DNA of 43,158 nucleotides from NCBI GenBank assembly GCA_902579065.1, contig CACHFI010000007.1, positions 1 through 43,158 on the forward strand. The letters run 5' to 3'. The translations under genes and the position numbers were made by a program. Positions within the stretch are counted from its first letter, which is position 1, and every line of letters starts with the position of its first letter. This DNA comes from an uncultured Bacteroidota bacterium. Lineage in GTDB: Bacteria; Bacteroidota; Bacteroidia; Flavobacteriales; BACL11. A model generated the notes under the pieces. That model was not told where the DNA came from. It made no database searches and worked only from the letters and a program-made list of their open reading frames with translations. Below are positions 29,382 to 38,559 of the stretch, one piece after another.

Positions 29382-29933
29382 ATGAAAAAAATACTCAATT
29401 ACTTCTTGCAAGGGCTATTATATATTGTTCCAATTAGTGTAACAATATTCGTAGTTGTGTATGCTCTTAATAAGATTGCCGACATTTTACCAATTAAAAA
29501 CACATTTGTTAGCCTTATTGTTCTTTTTACTTTAATTACGATAATTGGAATGGTTGGGTCAAAATTAATTGCATCCCCATTTAATGCTTTGTTTAAGAAA
29601 ATTTTGGATAAGGCTCCGCTTCTACAAACAATCTATTCATCAGTAAAAGATTTGATGAATACATTTTTTGGAAACAAGAAGGGTTTTGATCAAGCTGTTC
29701 TAGTAAAAATATATGACAACTCGACCATTGAAAGATTTGGCTTTATTACAAATGACGACTTAGAAAGCTTAAATATAACTAGCGGAAAGGTATTGGTCTA
29801 CATACCTCATTCCCTAACATTCTCAGGAAATGTATTTTTGGTTGATAAAAAAAACCTTACTCCTATTGACACCCCTTCAAGAGATATTATGAAACTTATA
29901 GTTTCTGGAGGAGTATCTGAAGTAGAAAATTAA
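29382..29933 (+). CDS. DUF502 domain-containing membrane protein
   Basis: 'LQGLLYIVPISVTIFVVVYALNKI', 'APLLQTIYSSVKDLMNTFFGNKKGFDQAVLV...GFITND', 'VYIPHSLTFSGNVFLV'. Confidence 0.9.
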   Translation: MKKILNYFLQGLLYIVPISVTIFVVVYALNKIADILPIKNTFVSLIVLFTLITIIGMVGSKLIASPFNALFKKILDKAPLLQTIYSSVKDLMNTFFGNKKGFDQAVLVKIYDNSTIERFGFITNDDLESLNITSGKVLVYIPHSLTFSGNVFLVDKKNLTPIDTPSRDIMKLIVSGGVSEVEN

Positions 29934-29936
29934 AAC

Positions 29937-29944
29937 TAAATTTG
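29937..29944 (+). promoter_or_regulatory. Putative -7 element TAAATTTG upstream of the PNGase F-like gene
   Basis: Exact TAnnTTTG match 24 bp upstream of ATG 29969; no clear -33. Confidence 0.35.
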
Positions 29945-29968
29945 TAACTCAAAAATCCCTATATCATA

Positions 29969-32900
29969 ATGTTAAAAAATTTCATCTTATTTCTTTCCAC
30001 ACTTCTATTTTTTTCCGCGAATGCTCAAAATATTGGAGATACTATAACTATTCAAACATTTGATTATTCAAGTACCACAAGGGATACTATGATTAACTTT
30101 CCGAACAACTCATTGACTTATGAAAAAATTATAATGTCATATAACATGAGGTGTAAAGATGATGTTGTAAATACAAGTGGAAGCATAAATCATATTGGCT
30201 GCGGAGCTTGGGACTATAGTTGCCATACTAACATTCATGATTCAAGCAGAATTGATTCAATTAGAGCTTTCACTGCTGATCACTCAATTTCTAACTTTTC
30301 AGGTAATTTTTATCCATACAGCATAACGCCTGTTTATAACTATTACCAATATCAACAACAAAATACTAGTATTAATAGCATTATTACTGAGGACACGGTA
30401 ACCGTTGGCCTTGGATCAAGTCAACTTGATTTTGTTATTGATACAGACAATAAATCTAGTAAATCTCAATTTTTATATTTAGCTAATGAATTATCTAATT
30501 TAGGTTTAGTTAACGACTCTATTAATGGAATTTCAGTTTTTCACTCTGGAACAAGTGTTGCAAATTTTTTAAAAATAAAATTTAAACTTACTAATGATAC
30601 AATTTTAAATCCCCAAACGCCTCACAAAAATGGATTCACAGAAGTTTTTCATTCAAATACTAATTTAGTAAACGGAGAAAACAGATTTCAATTTCACACA
30701 GCATTTGCATGGGATTCAACATCGAATCTAATTATAGAATTTTCCACAACTAACTCTGTGAATACTAATTCTACTTCATTATTAGGAGACTCAACTGGAT
30801 TTAGTTCAGGACTATTTTCTAACGATGCTAATAATATTAATATAAATCAAGCCGAATCAATTAGTATTCCCCATCTTCCTTTAAGTTCAATAAATAATGA
30901 AATTACAGTTTCATTTTGGGTTTATGGAGATGAAAACACACTGCCTTATAATAGTACTATAATGGAAGGATTAGACGCAAATGGAACAAGAAATTTAAAT
31001 ATTCATTTTCCATGGAGCAATAGTAGAGTTTATTGGGATTGTGGTAATAATGCAGGTTCTTACGATAGAATTGATAAAGCAGCCTCTCAAAATGAATTTT
31101 CTTCACAGTGGAACCATTGGGCTTTTACTAAAAATTGTTCTACAGGAGAAATGAAAATGTATTTAAACGGAGTTTTATGGCACAGCGGAAATAATAAAAC
31201 TGCTCCAATTGATATCCAAGAAATTAAACTAGGATCTAATGGAAAAGGAACAGGATACTTCTGGGATGGAAAAATTAAAGAATTAAGGATTTTCAATAAA
31301 GAACTAGATAATATTACAATTAACAATTGGATGAATATTAGAATAAATGCTACCCACCCTGACTACAGTAATCTAGTAGCTCATTACCCTTTAAATGAAG
31401 GGGTTGGATCATCTGCTAATGACAATTCACCAAATAACCAAGTTGCAATTTTTAATGGCAATGTTCTTTGGCAGTCTACCAGAGGAGAGCATATTTCCCA
31501 ATTTTTTAGCCCTACTAATTTTAGACCACACATAAATATTTTTCAAGGAGATTATAGCTCAACTACCACTACAATTACTGTATTAGATTCATTACTTGCC
31601 GCTCCTAATACAGTAGAAGAAAAATCAATCTATTCTAATCACAATACTCTATTACATGACAGCATTGCTATTGTTTCTTCAAATACATATTGGCACGCTG
31701 TAAGCTACACATATGATGCAAATGGCTCAATAATTTCTTCTGATACAACAACCGTTGATGGGACAATCAATGTAGGCGAATTAACTTACTATAACAGATA
31801 TCCAATGGCATTTCAGATTATGTCATTTGTTACTCCATATGGAGCCTATTTAGATTTAGGCACCTATGGTAAGACATGGTATTTTGATGTGACTGATTTT
31901 GCACCAATTCTAAAAGGGCTAAAAAGAATGAATATGACTAGTGGAGGACAATGGCAAGAAGATATGGATATTAAATTTCACTTCATTGTTGGAACACCTC
32001 CTCGAGATGTGGTTAACATTCAACAAATATGGAGACCTCAATCAAAAGGTTACAATTCTATTTTACAACAAAACTCATTTGAACCAAGAGATGTTTTATT
32101 TGACCCATCTGCCGTTTCATATAAATTGAGAACAGTAATAACAGGACACGGTCAAGAAGGTGAATTTATTCCAAGAGATCATTATTTAAATTTAAACGGA
32201 GGAGTTGCAGAATATACATGGCGTGTTTGGACAGAATGTGGCTCAAATCCAATATATCCTCAAGGTGGAACATGGATATATGATAGGGCTGGTTGGTGCC
32301 CAGGCCAAGCATCTGATATAAGAGAAGATGATATAACATCTTTAGTTACCCCAGGCCAAATTCACAGTGTTGACTATGGTGTTGCTAGCGCTTCAGGAAC
32401 ATCAAATTATTGGGTTAGCTCTCAACTTGTAAGCTATAAAGCTCCAAATCACAATCTTGATGCTTCAGTAGTGGATATTATATCTCCAACAAACAAAGTA
32501 AAGTTTTCAAGAATTAATCCAACTTGTGGAAAGCCCAAGATAATAATTAGAAACACTGGATCAACAACATTATCAAGCTTGAAAATTGAATATTGGGTAA
32601 ATAATTCAACTTCAAAAGAAATGCAAATGTGGAATGGCAGTTTAGATTTTATGCAACAAGACACGTTAGTACTTAATGCGCCTTACAGTATTTGGAATAA
32701 TTTGTTAAGTACAAATAATAAATTTTATGTTGAAATTAGTGAGCCTAATCAATCAAATGATGAAAACATATATAACAACTATATCAATTCAACATTTGAT
32801 CCAGTACCAACTTATGATAACACATTTGCTCTTTGGCTTCAAACAAATAGTGGAAGTATAGGATTAAATCAATCTGAAACATCATGGGACATTTTTGACA

Positions 32901-33421
32901 GAGACAATAATTTGGTTTATGAATCTGCAAATGGAGGAAGCTTAATAATTAACAGCCAATACAGAGATACTTTAGTTTTCGATGATGGATGTTATACATT
33001 TTTAATGAATGACACAGATGATGATGGAATTGATTTTTGGGCAAATAATGATGGAGCAGGTATGGCTAGATTTAGAAAATTAGGTGCAAGCTGGATTAAA
33101 ATTTTTGAGGGAGATTTTGGTAAATTTATTCATCACGAGTTCCAAGTTAATAACAACACTACATCTGTTGAAGAAGATATAGATACTTGGGCATTCTACC
33201 CAAATCCATCAAAAAACCAACTTACAATAATAGGTGTTTCTAATGGAATAACAGATCTGATTTTACTTGATAGTTTAGGGAAACAACTGAAAAAAATTAC
33301 TTTCAAAATCAATGGTGATTTTCAGAAAAAAATTGATTTAAGTTATCTGCCTGATGGTGTTTATATGCTTAAGGTTATTACTAATACCGAAGAGATTCTA
33401 AAAAAAGTAGTTAAAATATAA
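29969..33421 (+). CDS. peptide-N-glycosidase F-like protein with inserted LamG domain and T9SS sorting domain
   Basis: Signal peptide; N-half 'IQTFDYSSTTRDTMINFPNNSLTYEKIIMSYNMRCKD...HIGCGAWDYSCHTNIHD'; LamG 'EITVSFWVYGDENTLPYNSTIMEG...WNHWAFTKNCSTGEMKMYLNGVLWHSG...KIKELRIFNKEL'; C-half 'LRTVITGHGQEGEFIPRDHYLNLNGGVAEYTWRVWTECGSNPIYPQGGTWIYDRAGWCPG'; C-term 'WAFYPNPSKNQLTIIGVSNGITDLILLDSLGKQLKK'. Confidence 0.8.
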   Translation: MLKNFILFLSTLLFFSANAQNIGDTITIQTFDYSSTTRDTMINFPNNSLTYEKIIMSYNMRCKDDVVNTSGSINHIGCGAWDYSCHTNIHDSSRIDSIRAFTADHSISNFSGNFYPYSITPVYNYYQYQQQNTSINSIITEDTVTVGLGSSQLDFVIDTDNKSSKSQFLYLANELSNLGLVNDSINGISVFHSGTSVANFLKIKFKLTNDTILNPQTPHKNGFTEVFHSNTNLVNGENRFQFHTAFAWDSTSNLIIEFSTTNSVNTNSTSLLGDSTGFSSGLFSNDANNININQAESISIPHLPLSSINNEITVSFWVYGDENTLPYNSTIMEGLDANGTRNLNIHFPWSNSRVYWDCGNNAGSYDRIDKAASQNEFSSQWNHWAFTKNCSTGEMKMYLNGVLWHSGNNKTAPIDIQEIKLGSNGKGTGYFWDGKIKELRIFNKELDNITINNWMNIRINATHPDYSNLVAHYPLNEGVGSSANDNSPNNQVAIFNGNVLWQSTRGEHISQFFSPTNFRPHINIFQGDYSSTTTTITVLDSLLAAPNTVEEKSIYSNHNTLLHDSIAIVSSNTYWHAVSYTYDANGSIISSDTTTVDGTINVGELTYYNRYPMAFQIMSFVTPYGAYLDLGTYGKTWYFDVTDFAPILKGLKRMNMTSGGQWQEDMDIKFHFIVGTPPRDVVNIQQIWRPQSKGYNSILQQNSFEPRDVLFDPSAVSYKLRTVITGHGQEGEFIPRDHYLNLNGGVAEYTWRVWTECGSNPIYPQGGTWIYDRAGWCPGQASDIREDDITSLVTPGQIHSVDYGVASASGTSNYWVSSQLVSYKAPNHNLDASVVDIISPTNKVKFSRINPTCGKPKIIIRNTGSTTLSSLKIEYWVNNSTSKEMQMWNGSLDFMQQDTLVLNAPYSIWNNLLSTNNKFYVEISEPNQSNDENIYNNYINSTFDPVPTYDNTFALWLQTNSGSIGLNQSETSWDIFDRDNNLVYESANGGSLIINSQYRDTLVFDDGCYTFLMNDTDDDGIDFWANNDGAGMARFRKLGASWIKIFEGDFGKFIHHEFQVNNNTTSVEEDIDTWAFYPNPSKNQLTIIGVSNGITDLILLDSLGKQLKKITFKINGDFQKKIDLSYLPDGVYMLKVITNTEEILKKVVKI

Positions 33422-35331
33422 TGAAGTATTGCAACAGTCTGACTGCATTTTCAAGATTTCAAACTAGAGAAGTTATGGTTGGTAATCTTGGCTTTGGCGG
33501 AAACAATCCCATAAGAGTACAGTCTATGACTACTGCTAATACTATGGATACTCTTGCCACAGTTGAAGAATCAATAAGAATGATCAAATCTGGATGTGAA
33601 CTTGTTAGAATAACAGCTCCAAGCAAAAAAGAGGCAGAAAATCTTAAAAACATAAAAGAAGAACTACTAAAAAGAGGTTATTCTACACCAATTGTTGCAG
33701 ACATTCACTTCACTCCTAATGCAGCAGAGATTGCAGCTAAAATAGTTGAAAAAGTAAGAATTAATCCAGGTAATTATGCCGATAAAAAAAAGTTTGAAGA
33801 AATTGAGTACACAGACAAATCTTATCAAGAAGAGCTAGATAGAATTAGAGAGAAATTCATTCCTCTTGTTAAAATATGTAAAGAGCACAAAACTGCTATG
33901 AGAATAGGTACAAATCATGGGTCTCTATCAGATAGGATTTTAAGTAGATATGGAGATACCCCTAAAGGTATGGTTGAATCAGCGATGGAATTTTTAAGAA
34001 TTTGTAGAGATGAAAATTACCACGAAATTATACTTTCAATGAAGGCGTCAAATACTCGAGTAATGGTTCAAGCTTACAGACTTTTGGTGTATGAAATGAT
34101 GAAAGAAAACATGAATTACCCCTTACATCTTGGAGTTACTGAAGCAGGAGAAGGTGAGGATGGAAGAATAAAATCAGCTGTTGGAATTGGTGCTTTATTA
34201 GCTGATGGTTTAGGAGATACAGTTAGAGTATCTTTAACTGAAGCCCCTGAATTTGAAATGCCTGTTGCTCATAAATTATTAAATCATTTTGAAAATTATA
34301 AGGATCATAGTGTTATTGAACCAGTGAATGAATATCCATTAAATCCTTTTGAATATCAAAAAAGAAAAAGCAATACAGTTTTGAATATTGGAGGTAAAAA
34401 TGTGCCAATTATTAAAGCTGACTTTTCACATAAAAAGAAAATAACTCCAGCATCTTTTTTTGCTTTAGGATATAACTACTCTGTTCCTTTAGATAAATGG
34501 CATATTTCTGATATGGCTGCTGACTATGTTTTTGTTGGAGATCATGAGCTTGATTTTGAGGTTCCAGGAACCTTAGGTGTTATTTATAATTATAAAAGAT
34601 GGAAAACTCATAAAAAAGGATACCCTTGCTATAGAGTTGAGGAATATCTTGAAGAATCAGACAAATCTGAAAAAATGAACATGATTTATACAGCTTATTC
34701 AGATGTTTCTGCTAGCTTAATTGATAAATTAAAAACTGATAAGAGTGCAGTTCTATTGTTAGATACTCATAATAAAAATACTATTGCTGAACTTAGAAGA
34801 TTTATTATTAAACTCATAAATAACAATATAAAAACACCAGTAATTATTGGAAAGGGATATGAAAATCTTTCGGAGCAGCAGTTACAAATTTCAGCATCAT
34901 CAGATTTAGGATCATTACTTCTTGATGGACTTGGCGATGGTATTTTTATTTATGCTCCTAAATGTAGTTCGGACCAAAAAATAAATTCTTTAGGCTTTGG
35001 CATTTTACAGGCAACAAGAACCAGAATTTCAAAAACAGAATACATCTCTTGTCCTTCCTGCGGAAGGACCCTTTTTGACTTGCAAGAAACAACTGCAAAA
35101 ATCAGAAAAGTAACTGATCATTTAAAAGGCGTAAAGATAGGTATTATGGGCTGTATTGTAAACGGTCCTGGCGAGATGGCAGATGCAGATTATGGTTATG
35201 TTGGAACAAGACCTGGTAAGATAACTCTTTACAAAGAAAAAAATATTGTTATGAAAAATATTGATGAAGAAGAAGCCGTAGATGCTTTAATTGATCTAAT
35301 TAAAGAGCATGGAGATTGGGTAGAAAAATAG
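33421..35331 (+). CDS. ispG: (E)-4-hydroxy-3-methylbut-2-enyl-diphosphate synthase, long (insert-containing) form
   Basis: 'REVMVGNLGFGGNNPIRVQSMTTANTMDTLATVEESIRMIKSGCELVRITAPS'; 'CPSCGRTLFDLQETTAKIRKVTDHLKGVKIGIMGCIVNGPGEMADADYGYVGTRPGKITLY'; 636 aa with central insert. Confidence 0.96.
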   Translation: MKYCNSLTAFSRFQTREVMVGNLGFGGNNPIRVQSMTTANTMDTLATVEESIRMIKSGCELVRITAPSKKEAENLKNIKEELLKRGYSTPIVADIHFTPNAAEIAAKIVEKVRINPGNYADKKKFEEIEYTDKSYQEELDRIREKFIPLVKICKEHKTAMRIGTNHGSLSDRILSRYGDTPKGMVESAMEFLRICRDENYHEIILSMKASNTRVMVQAYRLLVYEMMKENMNYPLHLGVTEAGEGEDGRIKSAVGIGALLADGLGDTVRVSLTEAPEFEMPVAHKLLNHFENYKDHSVIEPVNEYPLNPFEYQKRKSNTVLNIGGKNVPIIKADFSHKKKITPASFFALGYNYSVPLDKWHISDMAADYVFVGDHELDFEVPGTLGVIYNYKRWKTHKKGYPCYRVEEYLEESDKSEKMNMIYTAYSDVSASLIDKLKTDKSAVLLLDTHNKNTIAELRRFIIKLINNNIKTPVIIGKGYENLSEQQLQISASSDLGSLLLDGLGDGIFIYAPKCSSDQKINSLGFGILQATRTRISKTEYISCPSCGRTLFDLQETTAKIRKVTDHLKGVKIGIMGCIVNGPGEMADADYGYVGTRPGKITLYKEKNIVMKNIDEEEAVDALIDLIKEHGDWVEK

Positions 35332-35364
35332 ATTATTAATATAACATTTTGGGGTGATTAAATT

Positions 35365-36042
35365 ATGATTGACATTGAGGGCTTGAATAAATCTTATCCT
35401 ATTGGAAATAGTTCATTACATGTTCTAAAAGGAATAGATTTAAAAATAAATGAAGGGGAATTAGTTGCAATTATGGGATCATCTGGATCTGGTAAATCTA
35501 CTTTATTAAATATTATTGGAATGCTTGATAATTATGACAGTGGATCATACAAACTCGATAACGTTCCAATTAAAGATTTGGATGAAACAAAGGCAGCAAA
35601 GTATAGGAATAAGTTTTTAGGGTTTGTCTTCCAATCATTTAATCTAATAAATTACAAAACTGCTCTTGAAAATATTGCTTTGCCTTTATACTATCAAGGA
35701 ATACCTAGAAATGAGAGACAAAAAGTTGCTCAAGAGTACCTTAAAAAAGTTGGTCTTGCTGATTGGGCAGAACATCTTCCAAGCGAACTTTCTGGAGGGC
35801 AAAAACAAAGAATTGCAATCGCAAGAGCATTAGCTTCTCAACCAAAAGTTTTGCTAGCTGATGAACCAACTGGCGCACTTGACTCAACAACTTCTGAGGA
35901 AGTTATGGACCTCATTAAACAAATCAATAATGAAGGTAAAACAATTCTTGTTGTAACTCATGAGCAAGATATTGCAAATATGTGTAAAAGAATAATTACA
36001 CTAAAAGATGGTATTATCATGACAGACATGAAAACAAAATAA
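35365..36042 (+). CDS. ABC transporter ATP-binding protein (MacB/LolD type)
   Basis: Walker A 'MGSSGSGKSTLLNIIGMLD', signature 'LSGGQKQRIAIARALASQPKVLLADEPTGALDS'. Confidence 0.96.
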   Translation: MIDIEGLNKSYPIGNSSLHVLKGIDLKINEGELVAIMGSSGSGKSTLLNIIGMLDNYDSGSYKLDNVPIKDLDETKAAKYRNKFLGFVFQSFNLINYKTALENIALPLYYQGIPRNERQKVAQEYLKKVGLADWAEHLPSELSGGQKQRIAIARALASQPKVLLADEPTGALDSTTSEEVMDLIKQINNEGKTILVVTHEQDIANMCKRIITLKDGIIMTDMKTK

Positions 36043-37275
36043 ATGATCTTCAATAAAGATAGCTGGAAAGAAATATTTGATACAATAAAGAAAAACAAGC
36101 TAAGAACATTTCTTTCTGGTTTTACTGTTGCTTTAGGTATTTTAATTTTTATTATTCTCTTTGGATTAGGTAATGGACTTCAGAGTAGCTTCTCAATGTT
36201 CTTTACTGATGATCAAGTTAATACAATTAGAGTATATCCAAGCACAACCACAATACCTTACAGAGGGTATGAATCAAAAAGGCAAATAAAATTTACAAAT
36301 GATGATGTAAAAAAAATTAAAGAAAATTTTAAAGGAAAAATTGAAGATATTGTAATTAGAAATACTTTTTATACTCAATTTTCCTACAAACAACAAGCAA
36401 ATGGATATCAAGTTCGTGCTGTTTCTCCTGGTCATAAAGAAGCAGAAAAAACAATTATTATGAAAGGAAGATATCTTCACGAAGGAGATATTTTAAACAA
36501 AACAAAACACATTGTAATTGGAAGATTAGTTGAAGAAGATCTATTCCAAAAAGAAAATGCACTTGGAAAATATATTCATGAAAATGGAAATAGCTGGAGA
36601 GTAGTAGGAGTTTTTCAAGATGAAGGTGGAGATAGAGAAGAAAGAAATTTATATGTTCCATATACAACCGAACAAAGAATGACAAATAATGATGAAGTAG
36701 ATCAGATGATTGTGGTTTATGACAAAAATATGAGTTATGAGCAATCGTTAACGTTAGAAAAAGAATTGGATGCTTATATAAAAAATCTAAAGATTATTTC
36801 TCCAAAAGACAATCGAGGGATATATATTAGTAATACCGGTGAGGAACAAGAAAACTCACGTCAATTTGCTTCAGTGTTACAAATTATTATTTCATTTATT
36901 GGTATAGGAACACTAGTAGCAGGTGTTATTGGAATAAGCAACATTATGGTTTTTGTTGTAAAAGAAAGAACAAAAGAAATTGGTATACGAAAAGCAATAG
37001 GTGCCTCTCCTAGAAGTATAATTGCAATGATTCTTCAAGAATCTATTTTCATAACAATGATTTCTGGTTATACTGGTTTAGTAGTGGCAATACTAATTTT
37101 GAATAGCATAGGAGACAGTTTAATGGACAAATATTTCATATCAAGTCCATATATAGAAACCTCTAATGCTATTTGGGCAACCATAATACTAATCTTTTTT
37201 GGAGCATTAGCAGGATATTTACCTGCAAGAAAAGCAGCAAAAATTAAACCAATTATTGCTCTAAGAGATAAATAA
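36043..37275 (+). CDS. ABC transporter permease (MacB-like), paralogue 1
   Basis: 'NKLRTFLSGFTVALGILIFIILFGLGNGLQ'; 'VKERTKEIGIRKAIGASPRSIIAMILQESI'. Confidence 0.93.
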   Translation: MIFNKDSWKEIFDTIKKNKLRTFLSGFTVALGILIFIILFGLGNGLQSSFSMFFTDDQVNTIRVYPSTTTIPYRGYESKRQIKFTNDDVKKIKENFKGKIEDIVIRNTFYTQFSYKQQANGYQVRAVSPGHKEAEKTIIMKGRYLHEGDILNKTKHIVIGRLVEEDLFQKENALGKYIHENGNSWRVVGVFQDEGGDREERNLYVPYTTEQRMTNNDEVDQMIVVYDKNMSYEQSLTLEKELDAYIKNLKIISPKDNRGIYISNTGEEQENSRQFASVLQIIISFIGIGTLVAGVIGISNIMVFVVKERTKEIGIRKAIGASPRSIIAMILQESIFITMISGYTGLVVAILILNSIGDSLMDKYFISSPYIETSNAIWATIILIFFGALAGYLPARKAAKIKPIIALRDK

Positions 37276-38547
37276 ATGAATACTGTTTTCGACAAAGATA
37301 CCTGGCAAGAGATTTTTGGCTCAATAAGTCAAAATAAACTACGCACACTAATCACTATCATTGGTGTTTTATGGGGGATTTTTCTGTATATCGTTTTATC
37401 AGGAATTGCAAAAGGTGTTGATAACGGATTTGAGCAAAGATTTGAGAGAATTTCATCTAATAGTCTTTTTGTATGGACCCAAAATACAAGCATCCCTTTT
37501 TCTGGATTTAAAATTGGAAGAAATTGGAATATCAAACTGAGTGATGTTGAAACTTTAAAAAATAAAATTCCAGAAATTCAACATATTGCTCCAAGAATTC
37601 AAAAAGGAAATTTTGGTTCACAAGGAGCTTACATATCAAATGGAACAAGATCTGGCACTTATAATATATATGGTGACTATCCTATTTTAAAGGTAGTTTC
37701 GCAAAAGGATATCTATAAAGGAGGAAGATTCATTAATGAATTAGATATAAAAGAAGAAAGGAAAGTTTGTGTAATCGGGGAAAGAACACAAAAAGAGCTT
37801 TTTAAAGATGAAGAAAATCCTATTGGAAAATTTATAAATATAAATGGCATCTATTTTAAAGTAATAGGAATACATAAATTTTTTGACCAAGGAGGTGGAA
37901 GCTTTGATGATGATGGAGATATACATGTGCCTTTTTCAACATTTAAAAGACTATATAATACAGGTGATGCAGTTGGTTTTTTACTAATTGCTGGTTATGA
38001 TGATATTGATATTGTTGAGGTTGAAAACAAGGTAAAAATTCAGTTAAAAGAAATACATAAAGTACATCCTGATGATAATAGAGCAATAGGGTCATTTAAT
38101 TTAGGTTCTTTCTTTACTCGAGCTAAAAACTTTGCAAATGGAATGTCTTTTATTTCTATAATAATAGGAATAGCTACAATATTAGCTGGTGTTATTGGAA
38201 TTGGAAATATTTTATTAATATCGGTAAAAGAAAGAACAAAAGAAATTGGAATTAGGCGTGCAATAGGGGCTAGTCCTAATCATATTAGAAAACAAATTAT
38301 TTTAGAATCTGTTTTTTTAACATTAATTGCTGGTACCATTGGCATAATACTTGGTGCTTTTATTTTGTATGTAATAAATATGGCAACTCAAAATTTAAAA
38401 GATGTTCCTTTCACAAATGCAACAGTGCCATTAAGTTATATCTTTGCAGCACTATTAATGATGATTGGTCTAGGAACATTAATTGGGTTTATACCTGCAG
38501 AAAAAGCAATTAGTACAAAGCCTATTGATGCATTAAGAGATGAATAA
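37276..38547 (+). CDS. ABC transporter permease (MacB-like), paralogue 2
   Basis: 'NKLRTLITIIGVLWGIFLYIVLSGIAKGVDNGF'; 'VKERTKEIGIRRAIGASPNHIRKQIILESV'. Confidence 0.93.
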   Translation: MNTVFDKDTWQEIFGSISQNKLRTLITIIGVLWGIFLYIVLSGIAKGVDNGFEQRFERISSNSLFVWTQNTSIPFSGFKIGRNWNIKLSDVETLKNKIPEIQHIAPRIQKGNFGSQGAYISNGTRSGTYNIYGDYPILKVVSQKDIYKGGRFINELDIKEERKVCVIGERTQKELFKDEENPIGKFININGIYFKVIGIHKFFDQGGGSFDDDGDIHVPFSTFKRLYNTGDAVGFLLIAGYDDIDIVEVENKVKIQLKEIHKVHPDDNRAIGSFNLGSFFTRAKNFANGMSFISIIIGIATILAGVIGIGNILLISVKERTKEIGIRRAIGASPNHIRKQIILESVFLTLIAGTIGIILGAFILYVINMATQNLKDVPFTNATVPLSYIFAALLMMIGLGTLIGFIPAEKAISTKPIDALRDE

Positions 38548-38559
38548 AAAATTTAAATT

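Noticed and set aside
31087-32664. ORFs 31087-31326, 31941-32129, 32449-32664
   Set aside because: Alternate-frame/antisense inside the PNGase F-like gene.
33459-33653. 64-aa minus-strand ORF
   Set aside because: Antisense to ispG.
36274-37926. Minus-strand ORFs inside the ABC permease genes
   Set aside because: Shadow ORFs (Phe/Ile-rich) antisense to convincing permeases.
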